Both the position numbers and the translations under genes were made by a program. Positions 1 to 6,520 of a DNA stretch of 10,935 bases are shown piece by piece (position 1 is the first letter of the stretch; each line of letters starts with the position of its first letter). The stretch lies in contig JABIUG010000009.1 of NCBI GenBank assembly GCA_018700655.1, forward strand, positions 1 through 10,935, given 5' to 3'. The notes below the pieces were generated by a model that worked only from the letters and a program-made list of their open reading frames with translations, was not told where the DNA came from and did no database searches. The stretch comes from Rhodospirillaceae bacterium. GTDB taxonomy: Bacteria; Pseudomonadota; Alphaproteobacteria; SP197.

Positions 1-339
1 AACGCCAAGCTCATCGGCAACCAGGCTGGCCATGCGCCCGCCCATTGATTTGCCACCGATATACAGCGCGCCGGCGCCGCACTCCGACGCCACGACTTCG
101 CGCCAACACTCCAGCAATTTGGCTTCGCGGTCGGGTGCGCGGCGATTACCACTCGCGCGCATGTCCCGCATGTACGGAAATTCAAAGCGCAGCACGCGCG
201 TGTCAGCGCTGGCTTGCGCGAGCGCTGCGGCAAAGTTCGTCATGAAGGGCGAATCCATTGCCTGGCCTGCACCGTGTGCGAGCAATACGGTGCGCGTCGC
301 CGACTCGGGGCCGTCAGCAAAAAATTCGAGCGTAGTCAT
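1..339 (-). CDS. Alpha/beta hydrolase, KANL3/Tex30-like (partial)
   Basis: The gene starts at the ATG read leftwards from base 339 and runs off the left edge, leaving 113 N-terminal residues. Visible hydrolase landmarks are an oxyanion-side HGAG at residues 22-25 and a nucleophile elbow GKSMGG at 96-101 with Ser98 as the predicted nucleophile. The short strand-loop-helix pattern between them (roughly residues 48-85) matches the small alpha/beta hydrolase group related to KANL3/Tex30 and dienelactone-hydrolase-like proteins, usually about 200-220 residues. The acid and histidine of the triad would lie outside the window. The substrate cannot be told. The start lies only 15 bases from the start of the divergent TPR gene, so any promoter must overlap coding sequence. 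No clear ribosome binding site is seen upstream. Likely cytosolic, as there is no signal peptide. The family call is fairly firm; the function is not. Confidence 0.75.
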   Translation of the reverse strand, partial: MTTLEFFADGPESATRTVLLAHGAGQAMDSPFMTNFAAALAQASADTRVLRFEFPYMRDMRASGNRRAPDREAKLLECWREVVASECGAGALYIGGKSMGGRMASLVADELGV

Positions 340-354
340 GGTTACTATTGTCAC

Positions 355-756
355 ATGAGTGTTTGGCAAACCGGTTCTGGTCGCGTCGCGATTCGCGGCA
401 GCGACGTATCCGCTGCTGGGGCCGGCGCGCCCTCAGCAGACGCTGCGTTCAAAATTGCGCTCGACCTGCATCATGCAGGCCGTGTCAGCAATGCTGTCGC
501 CAGCGCGGGCCAAACGCTTCAGCGCTTTCCGGATCATGTGCCAACGCTGCATCTATTGGCCCAGATCATGCGCCGACTAGGACACGCCGCGACCGCGTTT
601 GAGACTTTGGCAAAAGCAATCTCCATTGCTCCGGATAACTTTTCGCTCTACAACGACGCGGGTCTGGCGCTATCGGCGCTGGGGCATCACAACGAAGCGA
701 CCGCTTACTTCACGGGCGCCATCGAGCTCAAACCGGCCGCACACGCTCAACTATGA
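355..756 (+). CDS. TPR-repeat protein, frame broken at its C-terminus
   Basis: A 133-residue product from the ATG at 355. About three tetratricopeptide repeats follow a low-complexity Gly/Ala/Ser head: residues 28-60, 61-95 and 96-128. The second and third show the usual spacing of small residues and a Pro-Asp or Lys-Pro-Ala turn near their ends. The reading frame stops right after the third repeat, and another frame then carries sequence resembling a sulfotransferase C-terminus (746-925). TPR-sulfotransferase fusions of about 500-650 residues are common in Proteobacteria, so I infer this is the surviving head of such a gene after an internal deletion with a frame change. It could instead be a genuine short TPR adaptor. 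The frame is open back to base 214, but that extension overlaps the divergent hydrolase and is not repeat-like, so I chose 355. Confidence 0.6.
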   Translation: MSVWQTGSGRVAIRGSDVSAAGAGAPSADAAFKIALDLHHAGRVSNAVASAGQTLQRFPDHVPTLHLLAQIMRRLGHAATAFETLAKAISIAPDNFSLYNDAGLALSALGHHNEATAYFTGAIELKPAAHAQL

Positions 757-925
757 ATCGTTGTTTCATGCGGATGCGAAAGTCCACACGCCAGCTTGGG
801 AGGCGTTATCGGGCTTTCTGGGTGTGCCTGCGTTGCAACGCCCGCCAGCGGCACCGCTTCTCGCTGACGATGAGAGCCGTTTTGCGTCCGGCCACGCCAG
901 GCACTACGCGAGCTGGTTGCGCTAG
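746..925 (+). pseudogene. Possible sulfotransferase C-terminal remnant
   Basis: In the +1 frame relative to the TPR gene there are 59 codons ending with a stop at 923-925. They begin with a stretch LNYESLF, then a helix-like segment ending in FLGVP, and finish with an HARHYASWLR-type tail. This pattern (Y-E-x-L, then a helix, then F-L-G-x-P) resembles the C-terminal part of PAPS-dependent sulfotransferases, where a YEDL-type motif precedes an LxxFLGL segment. The PAPS-binding P-loop and catalytic core are absent, and no start codon or ribosome binding site belongs to this piece. It is best read as the tail of a TPR-sulfotransferase whose middle was deleted around 735-750. The identification rests on a short stretch and is tentative. 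Confidence 0.35.
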
Positions 926-1015
926 GCGCGTATCTGAGCACAGGGTTTTGTGGCTGTTCACAGAACAATGCGTTAAAGATGAAACGCGAAAGTGCTTTGA
1001 CGCTTGCCTTTTAAA

Positions 1016-1039
1016 ACAAACGTTTATCTTGTTGTTTGT
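1016..1039 (-). terminator. Weak terminator-like hairpin after cofD
   Basis: Six-base arms ACAAAC (1016-1021) and GTTTGT (1034-1039) flank a 12-base loop. Read on the minus strand, the second arm is followed by TTTA, so it could act as a weak intrinsic terminator just after the cofD stop codon. The stem is short and AT-rich, so this is only a suggestion. The rest of 926-1015 shows no convincing gene or site. Confidence 0.22.
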
Positions 1040-2004
1040 CAGCATCTGAGTTCATCGCACCAGTCGAGCACTGTTTGCGCGAGCCGCGTTCGGTCGGCGG
1101 CTGATTTCATCAGCGTTTTTACCGCGCGCAGCGGCGCGGGTGCCATCTGTGTCACCAGTCGCTCATCGACACGGTCGACGACGAAGCCATCCAGCAAGCC
1201 GTCGTAGTGTGCGTAAATGCCGGCAGCGCTGACCTCATAGCCAAGCTCGCTCAACATCTTCGCGGCCGGCCCTTTGACGGCGTCGGCACCGATAATGGGC
1301 GAAACGGCAAGGATCGGCGCGCGCGCGCTGGCCAAGCGCGCCTTGACGCCCGGCATTGCGAGCATCGGATCGATGCTGATGAAAGGATTCGATGGACAGA
1401 TGATTACGGCACGCAGGTCGGTGCGTGATAACGTTTCGTCCAGCAATGGCGACGGGCTTGCGGCCTCGGCTCCGACGAACTCAAAGTGCGATACCGCCGG
1501 CCGGCACTGCTCGCGTACGAAATAATGCTGAAACGCGAGCGCACCGACATCGGTGTGCACGATGGTCCGCACAGGCGTGTCACTCATGGGCGCTACGTCG
1601 ACGCCAATATCGAGGGCGCGCGTTAAATGCGCGGTCGCCTGCGAAAGTGTCTCGCCACCGTTAAGCAGGCGGGTTCTTTCAACGTGGGTCGCTAGATCCT
1701 GGTCACCTAGCGAAAACCAGGTTTCACCACCCAGCCGCTCGAGTGCTTGCATGAACTGCCAGGTTTCCCCGCGCATGCCCCAGCCGCGTTCGATATCGTT
1801 CAGGTCTGCCAGCGCATAGGTCACTGAATCGAGGTCAGGTGCGATGTGCAGACCCAGGTGTTCAAAGTCATCGCCCGTGTTGACGACCACCTTCAGCGAG
1901 GGCGCATCGGGTTGGTTTTCGAGCGCGCCAGCCAGCCCGGCCACTAGCTTCGCGCCGCCTACACCGCCCGCTAACGCGAGAATACAGCCGTTATTATCGT
2001 CCAT
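1039..2004 (-). CDS. cofD: CofD/FbiA: 2-phospholactate transferase (F420)
   Basis: A 321-residue cytosolic enzyme that transfers a phospholactyl-type group from its guanylyl-activated donor (LPPG, EPPG or a 3-phosphoglycerate analogue) to the deazaflavin Fo, giving F420-0 or its dehydro or glyceryl form. Family signatures are present in order: GGVGGAK at residues 13-19, NTGDD at 42-46, SDTPVRT at 141-147, CPSNPFISI at 203-211 and SPIIGADAVKGPAAKM at 235-250. The length is typical. The ATG at 2004 is supported by an AGGGG ribosome binding site at 2011-2015, six bases away. It lies downstream of cofE in the same direction, separated by a 205-base stretch with inverted repeats, so it may be co-transcribed or have its own promoter. 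Its usual partner, the guanylyltransferase cofC, and the Fo synthase genes are not in the window. Which phospho-acid it uses cannot be read from sequence. Confidence 0.95.
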   Translation of the reverse strand: MDDNNGCILALAGGVGGAKLVAGLAGALENQPDAPSLKVVVNTGDDFEHLGLHIAPDLDSVTYALADLNDIERGWGMRGETWQFMQALERLGGETWFSLGDQDLATHVERTRLLNGGETLSQATAHLTRALDIGVDVAPMSDTPVRTIVHTDVGALAFQHYFVREQCRPAVSHFEFVGAEAASPSPLLDETLSRTDLRAVIICPSNPFISIDPMLAMPGVKARLASARAPILAVSPIIGADAVKGPAAKMLSELGYEVSAAGIYAHYDGLLDGFVVDRVDERLVTQMAPAPLRAVKTLMKSAADRTRLAQTVLDWCDELRC

Positions 2005-2051
2005 CAGGCGCCCCTGAGTTGTTGCCGCAAAAGCTTCAAACTAGCCTTCGT

Positions 2052-2080
2052 TCCCAAACGGCCATCGTGACCGTTTGGGA
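2052..2080. repeat. Inverted repeat 1 between cofE and cofD
   Basis: Perfect 10-base arms TCCCAAACGG (2052-2061) and CCGTTTGGGA (2071-2080) around a 9-base centre. It lies 47 bases upstream of the cofD start and could be an operator or an RNA hairpin in the cofE-cofD transcript. No T-run follows on the minus strand, so it is not a standard terminator. Confidence 0.7.
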
Positions 2081-2115
2081 CACGCTAAGCGCAAAATTCG
2101 ATTTCCGCTTGGCTG

Positions 2116-2146
2116 CAAAATCAACGACATAGCGTCATTGATTTTG
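2116..2146. repeat. Inverted repeat 2 between cofE and cofD
   Basis: Thirteen-base arms (2116-2128 and 2134-2146) with a single mismatch at the tenth pair enclose the five-base loop ATAGC. The outer nine bases, CAAAATCAA and TTGATTTTG, are perfect. It directly abuts inverted repeat 3. The AT-rich outer stem is unlike the surrounding GC-rich DNA. Confidence 0.7.
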
Positions 2147-2166
2147 TCGGCACATCCGTGTGCCGA
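2147..2166. repeat. Inverted repeat 3 between cofE and cofD
   Basis: Perfect eight-base arms TCGGCACA (2147-2154) and TGTGCCGA (2159-2166) enclose the tetraloop TCCG. It begins at the base where repeat 2 ends, so the two could stack as adjacent hairpins. A weaker fourth repeat, GTGCGC (2173-2178) with GCGCAC (2189-2194), follows toward the cofE stop. Confidence 0.7.
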
Positions 2167-2209
2167 ACAAGCGTGCGCCTTGGGGGACGCGCACTAACTA
2201 GTGGTGCCG

Positions 2210-2983
2210 CTAGCGAAACAGGTCTCGTTCACTTGAGCGCAGCAGATCCGCCGCGCGTCCCTCACCGGCGCAATCGAGGCCGCTGATCACCACTACTGGC
2301 ACACCTTCGTTGGTCTGGCCCATGACCAGCGACGCGGCCGCCGCGACCTCGTCTGCAACGCCAATTTCGGTCGACTCAAGTACACGCCCGAAACGGTCGG
2401 GCATGCCTCTGACATCTTTACGCGCGACCATGCCAGCCGCTCCGATGGCTACGCCGGCGGTGCCAATGCGCCACGGCCGCCCAAAGCTGTCCGCCATCAC
2501 GACGCCCAGCTGTACGCCCAGGCGATTGGACAGAAGCTGCCATGCGCTTGCGCACCAACCGTCAGGATCCAGCGGTAAAAGAAGTACCGTGTCTTCGTCG
2601 CCGCGCACGTTGGAGCGGTCGATTCCGGCATTGGCCATGATGTGCCCGCTGATGTGCTGGGCGATCAAAATGCCCGGGCCGGTACGCACTACCCCGCGGC
2701 TCTCCTGCAGCACAAGTTGCACCAGGCGCGGGTCTTTATCGCACTTCAGAGCCAGCGCATCGGCTTCCGGGCTGACCGTTACCTCCGACAGGCGCGCAAA
2801 GCGGTTTTGGGCCTTGGAGACGATTTTCTGCGCGACGACCACAACATCACCGTCCGTTATTGCAGGCGCTAATGTGCTTAATGAGTCAGCGATCAAAGAG
2901 ATGACATCGTCACCCGCCTTGACCTCGGGCAAGCCCGTAACCGGGCGCACCTGGATTCGCGTTGTGCTGGCCTCAGCCGCCAT
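2210..2983 (-). CDS. cofE: CofE: F420-0:gamma-glutamyl ligase
   Basis: A 257-residue GTP- and metal-dependent ligase that adds the gamma-linked glutamates to F420-0. Conserved blocks include GDVVVVAQKIVSKAQ at residues 45-59, GHIMANAGIDRSN at 113-125, DSFGRPWRIGTAGVAIG at 165-181, and ADEVAAAASLVMGQ at 210-223 followed by a GVPVVVISG strand. It is the single-domain form, ending soon after the ligase core. Actinobacterial FbiB is usually longer because it carries an extra C-terminal FMN-binding domain; that domain is absent here. This fits a proteobacterial or archaeal-style enzyme and a non-actinobacterial origin for this side of the window. The ATG at 2983 overlaps the 3' end of npdG by 11 bases, implying translational coupling. 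The stop at 2210-2212 is 205 bases before the cofD start. Confidence 0.95.
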   Translation of the reverse strand: MAAEASTTRIQVRPVTGLPEVKAGDDVISLIADSLSTLAPAITDGDVVVVAQKIVSKAQNRFARLSEVTVSPEADALALKCDKDPRLVQLVLQESRGVVRTGPGILIAQHISGHIMANAGIDRSNVRGDEDTVLLLPLDPDGWCASAWQLLSNRLGVQLGVVMADSFGRPWRIGTAGVAIGAAGMVARKDVRGMPDRFGRVLESTEIGVADEVAAAASLVMGQTNEGVPVVVISGLDCAGEGRAADLLRSSERDLFR

Positions 2984-3635
2984 CGGGGGTTCCCGTGATA
3001 CGAATGCCCGCGCCTGGAATCTTGTAGCGCTTGTTGATGAAGATGAGCAACGAGGTCAGTGCTTCGGCGGCTGCGGCGTTATTCAGTCCGCCGACGTGCC
3101 ACGCTTTCATGCCCGCATCCTCGGCCAGTTTGACGACTACTTCGCGGGCGTCCTTGTCGTCGCCGCTGACCAGCACATCGCACTCGATGGTGTGGTTCGG
3201 ATCGCGCAGGTGCTCGGCCGATACGTTCTGGAATGCCGACACTACGCGCACGTTCTTGCCGACCAGTGCCTGCGCCCGCTGAGCCGCGGAGCCTTCTTCG
3301 GGCAACTGCACCCGCATGACCTTAGGCGGCACCAATGGCACTGACACGTCCACAAGGATTTTGTTTTGCACGTGCTCATGCACGGACTTCAACGTAGGCT
3401 CTTGCGCGCCAAACGGCACGGTCAAGACCACGATGTCCGCGCCTGCAGCCGCTTCTTCGTTGGCAACCCCGGAGACATTTGGATTGTTGATCTCACTAGC
3501 CGCGTCGGTAGCCCTGCTCGCGTCCCGCGAGCCGATCATAACTTTGTGGCCGGCTGCGCCCCAGCGCAGCGCCAGACCGTAACCTTGATTGCCGGTGCCG
3601 CCCAGTACGGCAATGGTGTAGCGAGCTTCAGACAC
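2973..3635 (-). CDS. npdG: NpdG: F420:NADPH oxidoreductase
   Basis: A 220-residue enzyme that moves hydride between NADP(H) and coenzyme F420. In bacteria it is usually thought to make F420H2 from NADPH for F420-dependent reductases. The N-terminal Rossmann motif GGTGNQGYGLA lies at residues 12-22, and GSRD at 36-39 is placed to contact the NADP 2'-phosphate. VSAFQNV at 132-138 matches the family's VSAFxNV segment near the F420 site, and the C-terminal block GLNNAAAAEALTSLLIFIN (183-201) is typical. The GTG start at 3633-3635 has a GGAG at 3646-3649, ten bases away. The stop overlaps the cofE start, so npdG leads a likely npdG-cofE-cofD operon in which reduction and synthesis of the cofactor are co-expressed. 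Length and motifs are complete. Confidence 0.93.
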   Translation of the reverse strand: MSEARYTIAVLGGTGNQGYGLALRWGAAGHKVMIGSRDASRATDAASEINNPNVSGVANEEAAAGADIVVLTVPFGAQEPTLKSVHEHVQNKILVDVSVPLVPPKVMRVQLPEEGSAAQRAQALVGKNVRVVSAFQNVSAEHLRDPNHTIECDVLVSGDDKDAREVVVKLAEDAGMKAWHVGGLNNAAAAEALTSLLIFINKRYKIPGAGIRITGTPDGG

Positions 3636-3874
3636 GTTCTTTTTGCTCCAATGATGCGAACGTCAAAGTCGCGATCATAGTGCAAATGTCGCAGCCATGA
3701 GGTGCTGGCGATACGCTTTTTGCCCGGCCCAAGGACGTTCGGACCGCTTCGTCACCCATGCCAGGCGCAATCCTCATACGCAATTTCGCCGCGCCTATGC
3801 CCCGGGAGAGATCCCCACCCAAAGCTGGTGCTAGAGTCCAAAGTTGCTGAGTAGATGCGGAGAAGAAGTGTTTT
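3636..3874. other. Intergenic region upstream of npdG
   Basis: A 239-base divergent spacer between npdG (minus) and the amidohydrolase remnant (plus). It must hold the promoter for the F420 genes. A TATGAT hexamer occurs on the minus strand near 3678-3683, but no good -35 partner is seen at standard spacing, so I do not call it a promoter. No open frame here looks coding. Confidence 0.4.
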
Positions 3875-4159
3875 TTGACTAACAAAGATTCGAATACGGT
3901 TGGCTTTGTCGGCTGTGACGCCAAGCATGATCACTCGCATGGCGGCGACCCGGATGCCAGTCGCCGTGTAGTGCAGGTCAATGGCAGGCGGGTAACTACG
4001 GTCGACATCCACGCGCACTGCATCATTCCCGAAGCGATGCGCGTCCCGGGTCGCGAAAATCAAAATGCGGCGTTGGAGGTAGACGACCTCGATACGCGGC
4101 TCGTGGCCATGGATGCACAGGGTATCGACATCGAAGTTGAACATCCGGCACCTGTATAG
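3875..4159 (+). pseudogene. Truncated amidohydrolase (ACMSD-like), N-terminal part
   Basis: A 94-codon frame opening at a TTG (3875) with only a weak purine-rich stretch upstream. After a His/Asp-rich head it carries VDIHAHCIIPEAM at residues 43-55, containing the first metal-binding HxH (His46, His48) of the amidohydrolase-2/ACMSD-like family. RLVAMDAQGIDIEV follows at 75-88, which matches the helix and strand that follow in intact members. Intact enzymes are about 330-400 residues and continue with the barrel and further metal ligands. Here the frame ends six residues later, and neither other frame resumes the family before the thiolase starts at 4226. So at least three quarters of the gene is missing. 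I read it as a deletion remnant, not a working enzyme. An independent short protein is possible but unlikely without the remaining ligands. Confidence 0.65.
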
Positions 4160-4225
4160 GCAGGACGGTACCAGTGGAAGTATCCTGTAGGGCTGACGCG
4201 TAAACGACGAGATAGGTACAAATTC

Positions 4226-5398
4226 ATGGCGCAGGCATATTTGGTAGACGCAGTGCGTACGGCTGGCGGCCGTCGTGCGGGCAAGCTGTCGGGCTGGCAT
4301 CCGGCGGATCTGGGCGGCGCAGTGCTGGACGCGCTGGTTTCGCGTACCGGTGTAGACCCGGCCGCGGTAGAAGATGTGATCGTCGGTTGCGTAGGCCAGG
4401 CAGGTGAGCAGTCATTTCACATTGGCCGCAACTGCGTGCTCGCATCGAGTCTTCCAGAAAGCGTGCCGGCAGTATCCATTGACCGCCAATGTGGCTCATC
4501 GCAGCAGTCGTTGCAGTTTGCCGCGCAGGCGGTGATGTCAGGCACGCAGGATGTCGTCATTGCGGCGGGCGTTGAGAGCATGACGCGCGTGCCGATGGGC
4601 AGCCCGACCCGCCTGTTCAGCGAGGCCAACCTCGGCAGCCCGAAAAGCCCGAACATGGAAGCGCGCTACCCGGGCATCAACTTCAGCCAGTTCATGGGTG
4701 CGGAGATGATGGCAAAGAAGTACGAATTTAGCCGTGAAGAACTTGATGCGTTTGCGCTCGAAAGCCATCGGCGTGCCATTGCGGCAACCGAAAGCGGGGC
4801 GTTCAAGAACGAGATCGTGCCTCTTGCTATCGAATCTGCGGACGGTGGGCGCACGATGCACGAAGTTGATGAAGGCATCCGCTTCGACGCAACCATGGAA
4901 TCCATTGGTGCCGTCAAGCTTCTCAAGGAAGGTGGGCGCATCACAGCCGCCAATGCGAGCCAGATCTGCGATGGCGCCAGCGGCGTGCTGGTGGTAAGCG
5001 AAGCAGCACTGAAGGCTCATAATCTGACGCCGATGGCGCGCGTGCATCAGCTCATCGTTACCGGTGGCGATCCCGTCATCATGCTGGAAGAGCCGCTTCC
5101 GGCTACGGCAAAAGCGCTCAAGAAAGCCGGCATGAGCATCGATGACATTGACCTGTATGAGGTTAACGAAGCGTTTGCCCCTGTGCCGATGGCGTGGATG
5201 AAAGCGACCGGCGGCGATCATGAAAAGCTGAACGTCAATGGCGGCGCTATTGCGCTCGGGCATCCGCTGGGTGCATCCGGCACGAAGTTGATGGCGACGC
5301 TGCTGCATGCGTTGAAAGCACGCGGCAAACGCTATGGTCTACAGACCATGTGTGAAGGCGGCGGCCTGGCCAACGTGACGATTGTGGAATCTCTCTGA
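4226..5398 (+). CDS. Acetyl-CoA C-acyltransferase (thiolase)
   Basis: A complete 390-residue thiolase, the usual length, catalysing thiolytic cleavage of 3-ketoacyl-CoA or the reverse condensation of acetyl-CoA. The acyl-accepting cysteine is Cys89 in DRQCGSSQQ. The NEAF motif is at residues 314-317, His346 lies in GGAIALGHPLGASG, and Cys376 in TMCEGGG completes the active site. The GEQSxxIxR segment near residues 60-68 resembles thiolases of the FadA5/longer-chain group, so a role in degrading fatty acids or cyclic substrates is possible. The exact chain preference is not readable. The ATG at 4226 sits 66 bases after the amidohydrolase remnant with a weak AGG upstream. It converges on the SDR gene beyond 5677; SDR plus thiolase would suit successive beta-oxidation steps. 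Codon use matches the left half of the window. Confidence 0.93.
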   Translation: MAQAYLVDAVRTAGGRRAGKLSGWHPADLGGAVLDALVSRTGVDPAAVEDVIVGCVGQAGEQSFHIGRNCVLASSLPESVPAVSIDRQCGSSQQSLQFAAQAVMSGTQDVVIAAGVESMTRVPMGSPTRLFSEANLGSPKSPNMEARYPGINFSQFMGAEMMAKKYEFSREELDAFALESHRRAIAATESGAFKNEIVPLAIESADGGRTMHEVDEGIRFDATMESIGAVKLLKEGGRITAANASQICDGASGVLVVSEAALKAHNLTPMARVHQLIVTGGDPVIMLEEPLPATAKALKKAGMSIDDIDLYEVNEAFAPVPMAWMKATGGDHEKLNVNGGAIALGHPLGASGTKLMATLLHALKARGKRYGLQTMCEGGGLANVTIVESL

Positions 5399-5439
5399 CC
5401 CACCATTCGTTGCTGAGTGCCTCAAGGCCTGGCAGCCAA

Positions 5440-5598
5440 CTACATCGTGAAATTGCGCGCCCTGCGCTCTTTCACGGGTCGCATCGGAAAGCGTGATTTT
5501 TCGTTTCGCGCCGAAACCACGAACACATGTCCGTCGACTTTAACGGCACCTTCTTGTGCGATTTCTGGCTGGCAAACGCCGCAGCTTTCCGACAGCCC
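5440..5598 (-). pseudogene. Possible C-terminal gene fragment, unrecognised
   Basis: Between thiolase and SDR (5399-5676) no complete gene is seen. One minus-strand frame is open from 5598 to a stop at 5440-5442 (52 residues) and looks protein-like: a CxxC pair near its start (SCGVCQPEIA), then a strand-rich part with VKVDGHVFVVSARNEK and a basic tail. It begins directly after an in-frame stop and lacks a good start codon or ribosome binding site, so if real it is the tail of a broken gene. I do not recognise the family. It may also be chance. Confidence 0.22.
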
Positions 5599-5605
5599 TC
5601 AAAGC

Positions 5606-5628
5606 ACGCGGCCAATTGAGGGCCGCGT
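5606..5628 (-). terminator. GC-rich hairpin downstream of SDR
   Basis: Perfect eight-base arms ACGCGGCC (5606-5613) and GGCCGCGT (5621-5628) flank the loop AATTGAG. It sits about 50 bases past the SDR stop on the minus strand and is followed there by only a short T-containing stretch (TGCTTTG). It may end the SDR transcript, though the missing T-run makes this uncertain. Confidence 0.4.
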
Positions 5629-5676
5629 TCGCCAATCCCACTCGTCAACCGCTGTTTGCCAACAAGGTGCCAGACG

Positions 5677-6456
5677 CTAGCGCGGCGGCAGCCGAATGCC
5701 GCCATCTACCCGAATGGTCTCGCCATTCATGTACGGGTTGGTCAGCAGGTCCATCACCATGAACGCCAGTTCTTCGCCTTGCCCAAGGCGCTTGGGGAAC
5801 AATACTGACGCACCGAGGTGCGCCTTGAAATCCTCAGCCTGCTGGCCTTCGCCATAAATGGGCGTGTCGATGAGGCCTGGAGCGATGGTGTTGACACGGA
5901 TGCCCGACACCGCCAGATCTCTGGCAATGGGGAGCGTCATACCCACGATTCCGCCCTTGGAGGCTGAGTAGGCGGCCTGGCCGATCTGTCCATCGAAGGC
6001 TGCCACCGATGCCATGTTCACGATCGAGCCGCGCTGTCCGTCGTCGTCGAGCGGCTCGGTGGAGGCCATTGCGCCAGCGGCACGGCTGAGCATGTTGAAG
6101 GTGCCGATGAGGTTCACCCGGAGCACGAACTCGAACTTGGACAGGTCCATTGGCTGGTTGTCGCGGTTGATGGTGCGACCCGGGTGGCCGAGACCTGCCG
6201 AGTTCACGAGGGCCCGTAGCGGGCCCATCTCGGAGGCGGCCGCCACGACGGTGTCGGCATCCTCGGTACTCGAGACGTCACAGCGGACGAACAGGCCCCC
6301 CACCTCGGAGGCGACGGCCTGGCCGCGCTCCTCGTTCAGGTCGGCGAGGACGACCTGACTGCCGGCGGCGGCCAGTTGACGGACGGCGGCTTCGCCGATG
6401 CCGGATGCGCCACCGGTGACGATTGATGAGCTGCCTTCGAGGTTCATGCGAGGCAT
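5677..6456 (-). CDS. SDR dehydrogenase, HSD10/3-hydroxyacyl-CoA type
   Basis: A 259-residue classical short-chain dehydrogenase. The NAD-binding TGGASGIG is at residues 14-21, with Asp39 after the second strand favouring NAD(H) over NADP(H). NSAG follows at 85-88, Asn115, catalytic Ser150, and YSASK with Tyr163 and Lys167. The tail NGETIRVDGGIRLPPR resembles HSD10-like 3-hydroxyacyl-CoA/hydroxysteroid dehydrogenases. The frame is open to 6573, but the ATG at 6456 is chosen because AGGAG lies seven bases upstream and the longer form would run into the alcohol dehydrogenase. It is the last of four minus-strand genes, 64 bases after that dehydrogenase. Its first two thirds have the codon use of the right half of the window, while the last 80 or so codons (GAA, CAA, TTG, GTA, TAT) look like the left half, so it may be a hybrid gene. 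Confidence 0.88.
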   Translation of the reverse strand: MPRMNLEGSSSIVTGGASGIGEAAVRQLAAAGSQVVLADLNEERGQAVASEVGGLFVRCDVSSTEDADTVVAAASEMGPLRALVNSAGLGHPGRTINRDNQPMDLSKFEFVLRVNLIGTFNMLSRAAGAMASTEPLDDDGQRGSIVNMASVAAFDGQIGQAAYSASKGGIVGMTLPIARDLAVSGIRVNTIAPGLIDTPIYGEGQQAEDFKAHLGASVLFPKRLGQGEELAFMVMDLLTNPYMNGETIRVDGGIRLPPR

Positions 6457-6463
6457 GTGGGAT

Positions 6464-6468
6464 CTCCT
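6464..6468 (-). promoter_or_regulatory. Ribosome binding site deciding the SDR start
   Basis: AGGAG on the minus strand, seven bases upstream of the ATG at 6456. It favours the start three codons before a second ATG and rejects the upstream in-frame ATG at 6573. Confidence 0.75.
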
Positions 6469-6520
6469 GTGGGTCTGTATCGGTATTGGATGCTTGGTGT
6501 TCTGTTTCTGCCGGCAGGCC

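Noticed and set aside
214..354. N-terminal extension of the TPR gene from 214
   Set aside because: It overlaps the divergent hydrolase in antisense and shows no repeat or signal pattern.
2005..2209. Riboswitch or CRISPR interpretation of the repeat-rich gap
   Set aside because: The palindromes differ from each other and do not recur at regular spacing, so it is not a CRISPR array; I cannot match the stems to a known riboswitch consensus by eye.
2310..3344. Long plus-strand open frame (344 codons) opposite cofE and npdG
   Set aside because: It is antisense to two well-supported F420 genes and its translation is Ser/Thr/Arg-rich with no recognisable domain; it is a shadow of GC-rich coding DNA.
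3675..3700. Sigma-70 promoter for npdG
   Set aside because: A TATGAT hexamer is present on the minus strand, but no acceptable -35 hexamer lies 16-18 bases upstream.
4538..5308. Minus-strand open frame of 256 codons opposite the thiolase
   Set aside because: The thiolase on the plus strand has all catalytic motifs; the antisense product has no family features.
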